Below, piece after piece: positions 54,697 to 64,000 of a DNA stretch of 64,000 nt. The translations under genes were made by a program, and so were the position numbers. Positions within the stretch are counted from its first letter, which is position 1; every line of letters begins with the position of its first letter. A model generated the notes under the pieces. It worked only from the letters and a program-made list of their open reading frames with translations, made no database searches and was not told the DNA's origin. This DNA is from Metarhizium brunneum (Eukaryota; Ascomycota; Sordariomycetes; Hypocreales; Clavicipitaceae): NCBI RefSeq assembly GCF_013426205.1, contig NC_089425.1:1240001-1304000 (forward strand). Direction: 5' to 3'.

Positions 54697-57566
54697 TTAC
54701 TCCTCTTCCTCGCCCTCTCCCTCTTCCTCCGCCTCTGCCTCCGTTTTCTCTTGCTTCTCGGTCCCAGCTTCGTCGTGCTCGCCGTTTGTTTCCGCCAAAT
54801 TATTCGCTGCCGAGCCGCCCTCAGTCTCAGCCTTTAGCCACGCATCCCATTCAGGGAACAAGTCACCGTCATCCTCGGGAACTCCAACAAGTTTCGCTAC
54901 TCGGCCCTTCTTAGACTTCTCCAAACTCTCTTTCCAGTCCTTCACAATGGGCTTGGTCAAGCTCGGCTTGTATGTTTGTGAGAAAAGAACAGCCTCGGCC
55001 AGTCGTCCCGTCTTGGTCAAAATGTCCGCGCACTGGTCGACGTCACCCAAGAGCCATGAGCAAGAAAACGCAATGTTGTGAGAGTTCGCTTCCTGTGCTT
55101 GCTTCGCAAGAGCTGCCAGGCCTTCCCTGTCACCAGTAGATGAGTGGAGGAGAAGCAATGAGCCCAGATCCTTGGCGTGAGTAAAGCACTCGGCGGCCAA
55201 AGCCACATCCCATGCGGCCAGGGCAGAATCTCCCACTGTCTTCCACTTGTGCTCCACATCAGCAGCGCGGGCCAGCTCCAGGGCCGTATCCAGCTGGTTC
55301 AATGCCAGTGCAAGATCAAACTTGTGCTCAGGGTCCGTGGCAACTTCCAACGCCAGCTCCTTGTGACCCTGTCCCTCGAGGAATCTCGCAATCTTGTTAA
55401 GCTGATCGTTGGGAATGGTGGGTAGCAGCTCGGCAGCCGTTTCCATGTCTTCTCGAAGAACCAAAGTCTGGTACTCAAGAACGGGAAGTGAGAGGCCAAA
55501 CGATGTGACGTTGACATCCTTGTCGGCCAAATAGATTTTGGAGTCTCGCTGGATGTAGCCCAGGATATACATGGGCTTGTCAAAATGTGATACGGTGTAC
55601 GTCTGGTCGCCAACCAAATAATTCAAGCGGTTGGTGCTGTTAGTGTAGAGGAAGCAGTCTCCAACCCATTCACCAGTTCGGACGCTGTAATTCAATCATT
55701 AGCCACCCTGGGTCCTCTTCGTTTGATTTCAAGTCCAGACTTACGTTTCGCTAATGTCAGTAATGACCTCGAAAGCCGACTCAACCCCGTCATCCTCTAT
55801 CTGGCCGGACTGGACAGCTTCGATATAGCTTTCTCGAGAAAATCTCAGGACATAGCAGCTGTCTTCGCAAGCAATGGCAACCAATTCTCCACTCTCTGAC
55901 CAGTAAACATGTTTTGGCTCGACTTCAATTCTTCGCACCAAGCCACCAGTTGCCCAGTCAAAGAATGAGATGCCACCCTGGCCAGTAACACCCAGAAGAA
56001 TGCCACCGGTAAGACCATCAGCCTGGAAGCCGACATCGAGACCGCCGCTCTTTTCAACAAAATTTTTGTAAAGTTTGACACTCATTGCTGACTCGCGAAT
56101 GGCAAAGTCGTTGCTGTTCTCCTTGGAGCCCCAGACAAAGTCCAAGGCAGATCCGAACGCCTTGTTGCGCCATGCTAGAGCTGTGTAGATGATATACTCG
56201 CCATCGCCACAAACTGCGACAAAACGGCCGTTTGGCGAGTGAATCAAAGTCTGAGGGTATACTTCACAAGTTCCAAGGTCCTTGGTGGGGAGCGAGATGG
56301 GATCATTGTCCTTGAGGGAGGCATCTCCCTTGATGATGGAAGACACGACCTCGTTATGTCTGGCCCAGATAAGCTTGCCAGACGCATCCATAGAGACAGC
56401 AGGCTCCTCTCGGCCCAGTTTGACCACGACAGCACCATCGTCGTAGCCGACAGCAATTCCTTGCTTGCCCTTCTGGTAAGAGACACACCAAGCGCGCTCC
56501 AGGCTGTAGTTCAACGATTGCTCGAATCGATAGGTGTTGGCATGCCAGATTCGGATGGTCCCGTCCTCGGAACCGGAAACGATGACGGGAAGTTCTGGGT
56601 GGTAGCAAGCAAAGGAGACATTGTTGGTGTGGCCTTCGAGCGTGGCAATCAGGGACTTGGTGGTGTAGTCCCAGACCTTGACAGTTCGGTCGTCAGAAGT
56701 AGTGAGAAGATAAGGCTTGTCGGAGTGAGGGTAGTAGTCGACGTGGTTCACGCCCTTGCTCTCGTGAGCTTCCAATGTGAAGTTGGCGGTTGACGAGCCC
56801 AAGCTCCATATCTTGACAGTTCGGTCCAAGCACGCAGAGGCAAAAGTATTTGTATCCTTGGGATTGATGGCAATACCCATGACATAGTGGCTGTGGCCCT
56901 CAAACACCTGAACACACTTCCAACCCTTGTCCCAGTCCCAGAGCTTAATCGTCATATCGTCGGAGGCGGTCAAGATGAAGGGAAGAGTTGGATGAACCGC
57001 GATTGCGCGAATGTAGTCGGGGTGAGCCTCGAATTGGGCCACTTTTTCCGACGTGTTGTAATTGTAGACGCGTATTTGGAAATCATCTGAGCCGCAGACA
57101 ATCCAGTTCTTGCGTGCGACGAATCGACCAGCTCGAACAGGTACCTCGGTAAGCTCGAAAGTCTTGACCGTTTGTTGAGTCTCATACGACCAAATGTAGA
57201 CATGGCCTAGAATTCGGGAGAAGAATGAGTATACACAAGTTCGGGGGAGACGACTAGTCGTGCCTATATGGGGGTTAAATGCCTACCGCTGTAGAGTGTG
57301 GTGAGGATCCATGGCTCCTGGGGGTGGAAGTCGACGCCTTTCACTCGCTCACTGCGAGCATACAGCTGACGCTATAAACAACACAATTCCAGGTCAGCGA
57401 TTTTTGCTCCTGCGTCTGTGGCCTATTCCGAAAAGATGATTTCTGGCCGCGAGAGGCGGTGGAAGCGAGGAGTGAACCAGTGAGCTCAAGGCCTAGCTTT
57501 TGGCGCCCGCAGAAGAGGACCATTACAGTATTTAAACAGGCAACTAACCTTGACGTCGAGCTTCAT
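54697..57566 (-). CDS. SEC27: Coatomer subunit beta' (COPI)
   Basis: Vesicle-coat subunit for Golgi-to-ER retrieval. Minus-strand exons 57566-57549 (six codons), 57371-57287, 57206-55745, 55684-54697; 850 residues. The N-terminal half has WD40 repeats: [14 protein letters not shown], then [48 protein letters not shown] and [10 protein letters not shown]. The C-terminal half is the alpha-solenoid ([35 protein letters not shown]), ending in an acidic tail of E residues. Introns are 57372-57548, 57207-57286 and 55685-55744. The match to Sec27/COPB2 is very clear. Confidence 0.96.
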
Positions 57567-59770
57567 GATGCCAATATGTATCGCACACGATCAATGGCTG
57601 TCGCCAGGGTCGAAGCAGTCGGCAGGGACGAGGAAGTTGTGTCGCTGGCGGGGTGGAAAGGACGGAGTTGTTGGTATCGTGGCAGCCACCATGCGAGTGT
57701 ATGGACAATGCGTGATGAGAAGAGTTGGCGCAATTTATTCAAGGGGTCGTAACGGCAGGACTCGCGCGGAGATAGTAGGATGGCGCTGCGGCATCGACAG
57801 AGTGGCAGGTTGGCAAATCGGCAGCGGGCGCAGACGATGCTCGAGTTGGCAGCGAGACTACGTTTGGCTCGAAGTCGAACAAGGGAGCTTCGTCGAAAAT
57901 GTGTCCAATGTGTCCCAGCCGTTGTCACACTGGCTGATCGCAATACGTTGTGCCAGCCTGGCACCTGTGCATGGACCAATGAGATCGGGTTCCCTGGGCC
58001 TGGAATGTCAGGTATCAACCCCCTTTTAGCGGGGAGCGACCTCAACCACCTGAGCTGAGCGTCTGTCTATTACGCACTCCGGTCATGCAGTCAAGTTACC
58101 TAAAGTTACTGGAGATACTTCACTCGAATATTAATAACATCCAATCTGCTGTTGCAGGATGCGATCGGCTTTGATTCTGAGGGCCGTGTAACCAATTGAT
58201 GTCATGTTGGGCACAAGTGGCTTCTATGGCACTCACCGTGATTTCCCATGTCCGTCCGTACGAAAACCCCTCGTGAATCTAGATGATGAGAAAAATAGGC
58301 CGTATCCGGCCCCAGAGGTAATAATCTCCTGTCGGGTGTAGCTTCAAGCATCAAGATCGGAACTTCACTGTACTCATGAGCTGGCGGTCTAGGGTAGTGC
58401 GATATCCGCGTTCCCCTTACACTCTGGAAGCATGCTTTACGTAGGGTCAGCCGTGTCATATGTCCCAAGAAAAGCATGCAAGGCCGTGAAGCCAATGGCG
58501 TAGTCATAGTTCTTTCTCGAGACACACTCAAACCCGACATACATATCGCCTCGTTCAGGGGTTTGGTCATCGCGGTCCCGCTCGAGATGACCCAGTGCCA
58601 CGTTCGTGCAAGACCTCGGACAAGAGTATGCGCACTGTAGACAGAGTACCAAACAGTAGTGATACAGGGGAGGAAAGACGTTGGCCAATGTGCGAATTAC
58701 AAAGGCAAAGGTAGTTCCATATCCACGTGCTGCGCCATCTTCGGTCTGGGCATTGACAGCATTGACGGCATTGATAGGCGCTGCCCTCCAACATGAACAG
58801 CCATCGCGAGACGAGACACGACACTCCAGCTGGCCAGGAAGCTGCTTCGCCTCATTTGATTACCCAAGCCATTATCTGGTGTGCACTACGTATCCTCCGT
58901 GCTAAGTAAGTCACGGGCCACTGCGTCGGCGCAGTCAACTTGACGCTTGACGACTTGACGAGTCAATTCTAAAGTTGGCACGCTGCAGCGCCGGGGTCGC
59001 CTGTCAATGCCCCAAGCATTACGAACCACGGCCTCGCCTCTCGACATCTTTTCAGTCAAGTATTAAATAAAGTTTGGTTGCTCGTACATTGAAAACTCCT
59101 TGACGTGCCTGCGCCATTTCTTTCCCTCCCCCCCTCTATTGTCTTCTGGATTGTACGGATTCCTCTTCTCCGCCTCTCGAGTACAGAAGAACTACCACCG
59201 CCAGTGTCCAATACCCGCAAACATTGAAACCAGTGGCTTTGCCCGTCACCACCAAGCGTAGAGTCTAATAAGACCAGACCGGGCCGGACCAGTCCACTTG
59301 TGCTGAACATTCAAGTGCTCAAGCGCCCCAAGTGTTCACTTGCCCGCTCCAGTCAGCGACCGTCTTGAGCAAGGGCCGTCTGGTGTCTGCGGGGTTGCGG
59401 GAGCCTCTGTCTCCAGTCTGCTTCTGTCTCTGGCTGTGGTGCAGCAATCATCTGGACCGTCCGCCAAACCACTCATCCAGTCCACATCAGCGTCGGCCTT
59501 TCCTCCCTACTCCGTCCAACCAGTATTCCACCCACGCCTTCGCCTCCGTCTCCCGCCATCAGCAACCCGGCTTGTCTGCAGGCCCTTGACCTTCTCACTC
59601 CAGCTGGTGGCCGAAGATTAGACTCGCCCCCGATTTCTACGCCTAGGGCTCCTTCAGAGGATACCCTTCCCACCAGACCAACTCTCAGATTCTGTCTTAC
59701 ACTCTCGACACCGCGAGACAGACCTTGTCCGACCCCGACGAGTGCTGATATCCACGCCGTGATAACTGCC
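57567..59770. other. Divergent region SEC27 / SCH9
   Basis: About 2.2 kb. The part near 57567 is the SEC27 promoter; the pyrimidine-rich right part (59330-59770) is a likely transcribed SCH9 leader. Frames here show no protein similarity. Confidence 0.4.
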
Positions 59771-59797
59771 ATGTCTTGGAAGCTCACTAAGAGTTAG
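59771..59797 (+). promoter_or_regulatory. Upstream ORF 1 of SCH9
   Basis: ATG TCT TGG ... TAG, eight codons plus stop, 113 bp before the kinase ATG at 59910. Relevant only if this part is in the mRNA. Confidence 0.45.
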
Positions 59798-59817
59798 TAT
59801 CTCCTCCAACGCATTCC

Positions 59818-59940
59818 ATGCTTGGGGAATTGAAGTGCCACCCTTTTGCTCGTCATGCAACACCTCCCGACGTCATCCGTTTGAATCCCTTTCGGACCAA
59901 ATGCTTACCATGGCTACAGAGCTCAAGGAGACCCATTTAG
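59818..59940 (+). promoter_or_regulatory. Upstream ORF 2, overlapping the SCH9 start
   Basis: 40 codons plus TAG in another frame, ending 31 bases past the kinase start at 59910. An overlapping uORF would prevent simple reinitiation at the main ATG. A third ATG (59855-59884, nine codons) lies inside it. Confidence 0.45.
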
Positions 59941-61968
59941 GGACTCTGAGCCCCTTTGCTCGATCGCCGTCCACCTCGACCATCACGGAGAAAGATGACA
60001 AGACACCATCAGCCTCCGGCGCCGTCACTCCGACCACAGAGAGCGCCATCGGTAAGCAGTGACAAGCCGCTTCCCTTTGATCCAACTTCATGCCCTAATA
60101 TGCACCCGATCCAGCCGCTTCAGAAGCCATGGCTCAGGCACCCGTCGTCACACCACCGAAGCCCGGCATTTTGGTTGTAACACTCCACGAGGGCCAAGGA
60201 TTTTCATTGCCAGAGTCACATCGAAACGCCTTCACCTCACAGCATCAAGGATCGCTATCTACCAGCAATGCGGCGTCTAGCGTTGCCAGCTCTGTTCGGC
60301 CCTCATCTTCTCAACGAGTCGCCGGATCGTTTATAAACGGATCTGCCCGACCACACTCGTCAGCAGGAGGGTTTGGAGGCATTCCCACCAAACACGGCCG
60401 TATTTCGGGCAAGTATATGCCATATGCCCTTCTCGATTTCGACAAGGTCCAGGTGTTTGTGAATTCGGTCGACGGCAACCCCGAGAATCCACTCTGGGCA
60501 GGCGGAAATACTCAATACAAGTTTGACGTTTCGCGAGTGACAGAGCTCGTCATTCACCTCTACTTGAGGAATCCCAGTGCAGGCCCTGGGGCCGGTCGCA
60601 GTCAAGATATTTTCTTGGGTGTTGCCAGGATCAACCCGAAATTTGAAGAGAGGCATCCCTACGTCGAGGACCCCAAGGCGAGCAAGAAAGATCGAGAGAA
60701 GGCGGCCGCTGAACACGCACAACGCCACAAAGGTGACGGCCACAGCGGCGTCGAGTGGGTTGATATCCAATTTGGCACTGGAAAGATCAAGGTTGGTGTT
60801 GAATACGTCGAAACCCGCGCGGGTAAACTCAAGATTGAAGACTTTGAGCTGCTCAAGGTAGTCGGAAAGGGCAGTTTTGGCAAGGTCATGCAGGTTCGCA
60901 AGAAAGATACGAATCGTATCTATGCCCTCAAGACTATTCGAAAGGCACACATCATTTCCCGATCTGAAGTTGCTCACACTCTAGCTGAGCGGTCTGTGCT
61001 GGCGCAGATCAATAATCCTTTCATTGTACCTCTTAAATTCAGTTTTCAGTCGCCTGAGAAGCTGTACTTTGTCCTTGCTTTTGTCAACGGCGGAGAGCTA
61101 TTTTACCATTTACAGAAGGAGCATCGTTTTGATGTAAACAGAGCTAGGTTCTACACGGCGGAATTACTTTGCGCCTTGGAATGTTTACATGGATTCAGTG
61201 TTATTTACCGCGATCTTAAGCCTGAGAATATCTTGCTTGATTACCAGGGCCACATTGCGCTCTGTGACTTTGGTCTTTGCAAGCTCGATATGAAGGATGA
61301 AGACCGTACCAACACCTTCTGTGGCACTCCCGAATACCTGGCCCCGGAATTGCTCATGGGCAAGGGATACAACAAGACAGTTGACTGGTGGACACTCGGG
61401 GTTTTGCTGTACGAGATGTTGACGGGTCTGCCGCCATTTTATGACGAGAACACCAACGAGATGTACCGCAAGATTCTATCCGAACCGCTCCACTTCTCTG
61501 ATATCGTACCCCCGGCTGCCAAAGATCTTCTCGTCAAGCTCTTGAACCGAGACCCCGAAGAGCGTCTAGGTGCCAATGGCTCTGCTGAGATCAAAGCACA
61601 CCCCTTCTTCCATGCTATTGACTGGCGCAAGCTGCTGCAGCGCAAGTACGAGCCTACATTTAAGCCCAGTGTTGTAAGTGACAACTCCACCAAAAAAACA
61701 ACTTCAAAATCCCTGCGCTGTACTCTATGAATCACTCCGAACTCCGACTAACTAGTCGCAGGCTGACGCCTTGGACACTATTAACTTTGATCCGGATTTC
61801 ACTAGAGAGGCACCCCAGGATTCATATGTGGAAGGACCAATGTTGTCACAAACCATGCAAAACCAGTTCCAAGGGTTTAGCTACAATCGGCCGATTGCTG
61901 GACTTGGAGATGCCGGCGGCAGTGTGAGCGATCCGTCGTTTGTGGGCAGTATTCAAGATCAACGATAA
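59910..61968 (+). CDS. SCH9: AGC-family protein kinase Sch9 (nutrient/TORC1 effector)
   Basis: Serine/threonine kinase under TOR control of growth, stress and lifespan. Exons 59910-60051, 60115-61673, 61762-61968; 635 residues (638 if ATG 59901 is used; 59910 has the better context, accATGg). An N-terminal C2-like domain (about 60-230) starts KPGILVVTLHEGQGF. In the kinase domain: glycine loop GKGSFGKV (about residue 298), ATP lysine in YALKTIRK, catalytic loop VIYRDLKPEN (about 411), DFGLCKL, activation segment TNTFCGTPEYLAPE (PDK1-type Thr). C-terminal extension: LDTINFDPDFTREAPQDS turn motif and the hydrophobic motif FQGFSYNRP, the place phosphorylated by TORC1 in yeast. Strong call for Sch9 over plain PKA because of the C2 domain. 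Confidence 0.96.
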
Positions 61969-63440
61969 AAAATGATTCTCGATACATCCAAATTAAGCGA
62001 GCATATAGCGGGAACGCGATGTTGCATCACGGCTTCGAATGATTCCGATACTGTCAAGAAAAGGAAATGGACGATTGACGAAGCCTGAAGTTATGTATAC
62101 AGAATAGAGCGAGAAGCCAGTCCAGAGAGGAGGGGCAGACGTTGCCACATACTTGGCATAAGAGTAAAGATGAACGACTTTGCCCAAGACCCTTTTTATT
62201 TTGTACCCCCTTTTTTTGTTTCGGCAAAAGGTATCATGACCATGCATTCGGAGTTTTGGCGGGCATATGCACTCAGCCTGTTTTAGAGAAAAAGGGTTGT
62301 TTGTCAAAATGCCTTTGATTCCTCCTTTATTGTTCACATGACTTTGGCCACTCTCGTTTCCTTTTCACACTTGTTATTTATACTACTGCACCAACGGAGA
62401 ATGCGCACTTTATGGTGAGCAGTCACATCACCTAGTTAGATTATTTTAAACATCACTACGTTGGAAATTAGGAAATTCAGCTGCCAAGACGGATTACGAG
62501 TTGTAAAGAATGTCACGATGTGCTAAAAAGGTGCTGTAGCAGGGGGCTTCGTGACAATTGATGACATATCCGTAGCAAGCGAATGGTCAGGGCACAGGTC
62601 AGCATGATTGAACATCAAGCGAGACAGAAACAAAAACAGACTTAGCGTGAGAAGCGGCAAGATGATACGTGGGCATGTTACAGGGCCGAGAGCGACGAAT
62701 TTCACTCATGAGGATCAGGGCGCGCGAATGAATGAATCAAGGTCCACGAATGCGTTTTTCAAGCCCCGCATGGGCAGGAGAGCTGTTGGCTGGCCCCGCT
62801 CCTTCCTTGGTTCTAAAGTCCAAGACGTAATTGCGGCAAGTCCGGCCGCAGAAAGGTTACCCCTCCCCCTCCTCAGGTCCCTGCTGGCTTTAGCTCGCCA
62901 GTGGTTGCACTTGCCGTGGCTCAGATAAGAATCCAGTCAGCATCACCAAGCAATTCGCCAGAGTGGACGAGAGCTCCACAGAAGCTTTGCCAGCTGCGGT
63001 ACTTATTATTTGGCGACCATAATATCGATCCTCGCTCCCGACTCTTGTCAAGTCCATTTTGCATTGCAACAAACGCACCCCCGCTCGAAGTCGTTCCCCA
63101 TTGAAGAAACCTGATCATTGTCGACCCTCTTGGTAAGTTGGAAGTAGTATCTGTTTTTGGACCCCCCTCGAGGTGTAAAGGATGTTGATACGGCCGGTAT
63201 ACCGATACCTCCGTGGCAGCCGGATCCGTCGTCTTTGTACGTCACAACCAAGGCTGGTCTGATTCATTCATGTGGCAAGCTATATAACCCGGTTGGACGG
63301 ATTCTGGATCCTGCCTCGCATTTCTTTGGCTTGTGCTGCAATCCGATATTGTTTCCCTTGACTAATCGTTACCTTGGGCCGTTCCATATAGACTCTTAAC
63401 ATCTTTCATTTTCTTGATCAAACCTTCAACCACCACCAGC
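61969..63440. other. Intergenic with PGI promoter
   Basis: 1.5 kb without recognisable genes. A TATA box (tatataa, 63281-63287) lies 160 bp before the PGI ATG, and the leader is C/T-rich near 63395-63440, as in fungal glycolytic promoters. Confidence 0.5.
63281..63287 (+). promoter_or_regulatory. TATA box of the glucose-6-phosphate isomerase gene
   Basis: tatataa, 160 bp before the start codon. Confidence 0.5.
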
Positions 63441-64000
63441 ATGGCCCCCGCCAATACGCTGCCCGCTTGGGCCGAGCTTCAAGCTCACCGTGACAATGTC
63501 GGCAAAAACTTTGTTCTCAAAGAGGCCTTCGCTTCTGATCCGGAACGATTCTCTCGCTTCACTCGCACCTTCGATTCTAAGGGCGTTTCGGCCGAGATCC
63601 TCTTTGACTTTAGCAAGAACTTCTTAACTGAAGAGACCCTCGACTTGCTGGTCAAGCTTGCTGAGCAGGCTGGCGTGGAGAAGAAACGAGATGCCATGTT
63701 TGCTGGAGAGAAGATCAACTTTACGGAGAAGCGTGCCGTTTACCACACTGCTTTGCGAAACGTCGGCGGCTGGGACATGAAGGTTGATGGCGTGGATGTC
63801 ATGAATGCCCCCGGCGGTGTCAATGATGTTTTGAAGCATATGAAGGAGTTCTCGGAGCAGGTCCGAAGTGGAGAGTGGAAGGGTTTCACCGGCAAGAAGC
63901 TGACTACCATTGTCAACGTCGGTATTGGCGGCTCTGACCTGTGAGTATTCCCTCTCAAAAAAAAAAAGCTGAGCAGGCAATCGCTCTGGCAGCTTTTGCC
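63441..64000 (+). CDS. PGI1: Glucose-6-phosphate isomerase, first exon (3' part outside window)
   Basis: Glycolytic enzyme interconverting glucose-6-phosphate and fructose-6-phosphate in the cytosol. Exon 1 is 63441-63940 (166 codons plus 2 bases), ending at a GTGAGT donor; the coding sequence resumes past the edge. Family signatures: NFVLKEAFASDPERF, FDFSKNFLTEETLDLL, MFAGEKINFTEKRAVYHTALRN (residues about 90-111), and the start of TTIVNVGIGGSDL. Start context agcATGGCC follows a C/A-rich leader. Highly biased codons suggest strong expression. Confidence 0.96.

Overview
The window is nuclear DNA of a filamentous ascomycete. Genes are split by short introns (about 48-100 bp, GT...AG, often with a CTAAC/CTGAC-like branch site), codon use is balanced to GC-rich, 5S rRNA genes are dispersed, and the gene families (DUF7730-like and DUF7735-like proteins, GPI-anchored secreted proteins, DDHD phospholipase, Sch9 kinase) are typical of Sordariomycetes. 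Protein resemblance recalled from memory points to Hypocreales, perhaps Clavicipitaceae such as Metarhizium or Pochonia; the genus is inference only. All exon joins were deduced by eye from splice consensus, frame phase and family similarity.

Left part (1-31.2 kb), mostly conserved housekeeping genes: OST3/6 oligosaccharyltransferase subunit (runs off the left edge, minus), an unnamed coiled-coil/AT-hook protein (plus), an MRM2-like rRNA 2'-O-methyltransferase (plus), ribosomal protein eL18 (minus), a YPR011C-like mitochondrial carrier (minus), an SR-type splicing factor (minus), sterol O-acyltransferase (plus), fimbrin SAC6 (minus), a DUF7730-like protein (minus), a RING-like zinc protein (plus), an APH-like kinase (plus), a secreted pepsin-type aspartic protease (plus) and a DDHD-domain phospholipase A1 (plus).

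Middle part (31.2-37.8 kb) is a gene-poor island. It holds a small secreted cysteine-containing protein gene, an inverted-repeat (MITE-like) element of about 600 bp, a reading frame broken by one stop, and the most interesting single locus: a U6 snRNA gene on the minus strand interrupted by a 66-nt spliceosomal-type intron. That intron sits inside the ACAGAGA box and carries a Pol III B-box and a perfect TACTAAC branch sequence.

Right part (37.8-64 kb): a secreted beta-lactamase-fold serine hydrolase (plus), RNA polymerase III largest subunit (plus), an MFS transporter (minus), two near-identical 5S rRNA genes (both minus, 4.3 kb apart, within a duplicated block), a small membrane protein, a probably damaged gene near 49-50 kb, a GPI-anchored secreted protein (plus), COPI subunit SEC27 (minus), the AGC kinase SCH9 with upstream ORFs (plus), and the first exon of glucose-6-phosphate isomerase (plus, runs off the right edge).

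The genes do not form an evident biosynthetic cluster. Several fit the RNA Pol III and splicing theme only by chance of location (5S, U6, RPC160, SR protein). No CRISPR, prophage or bacterial-type operon is present.
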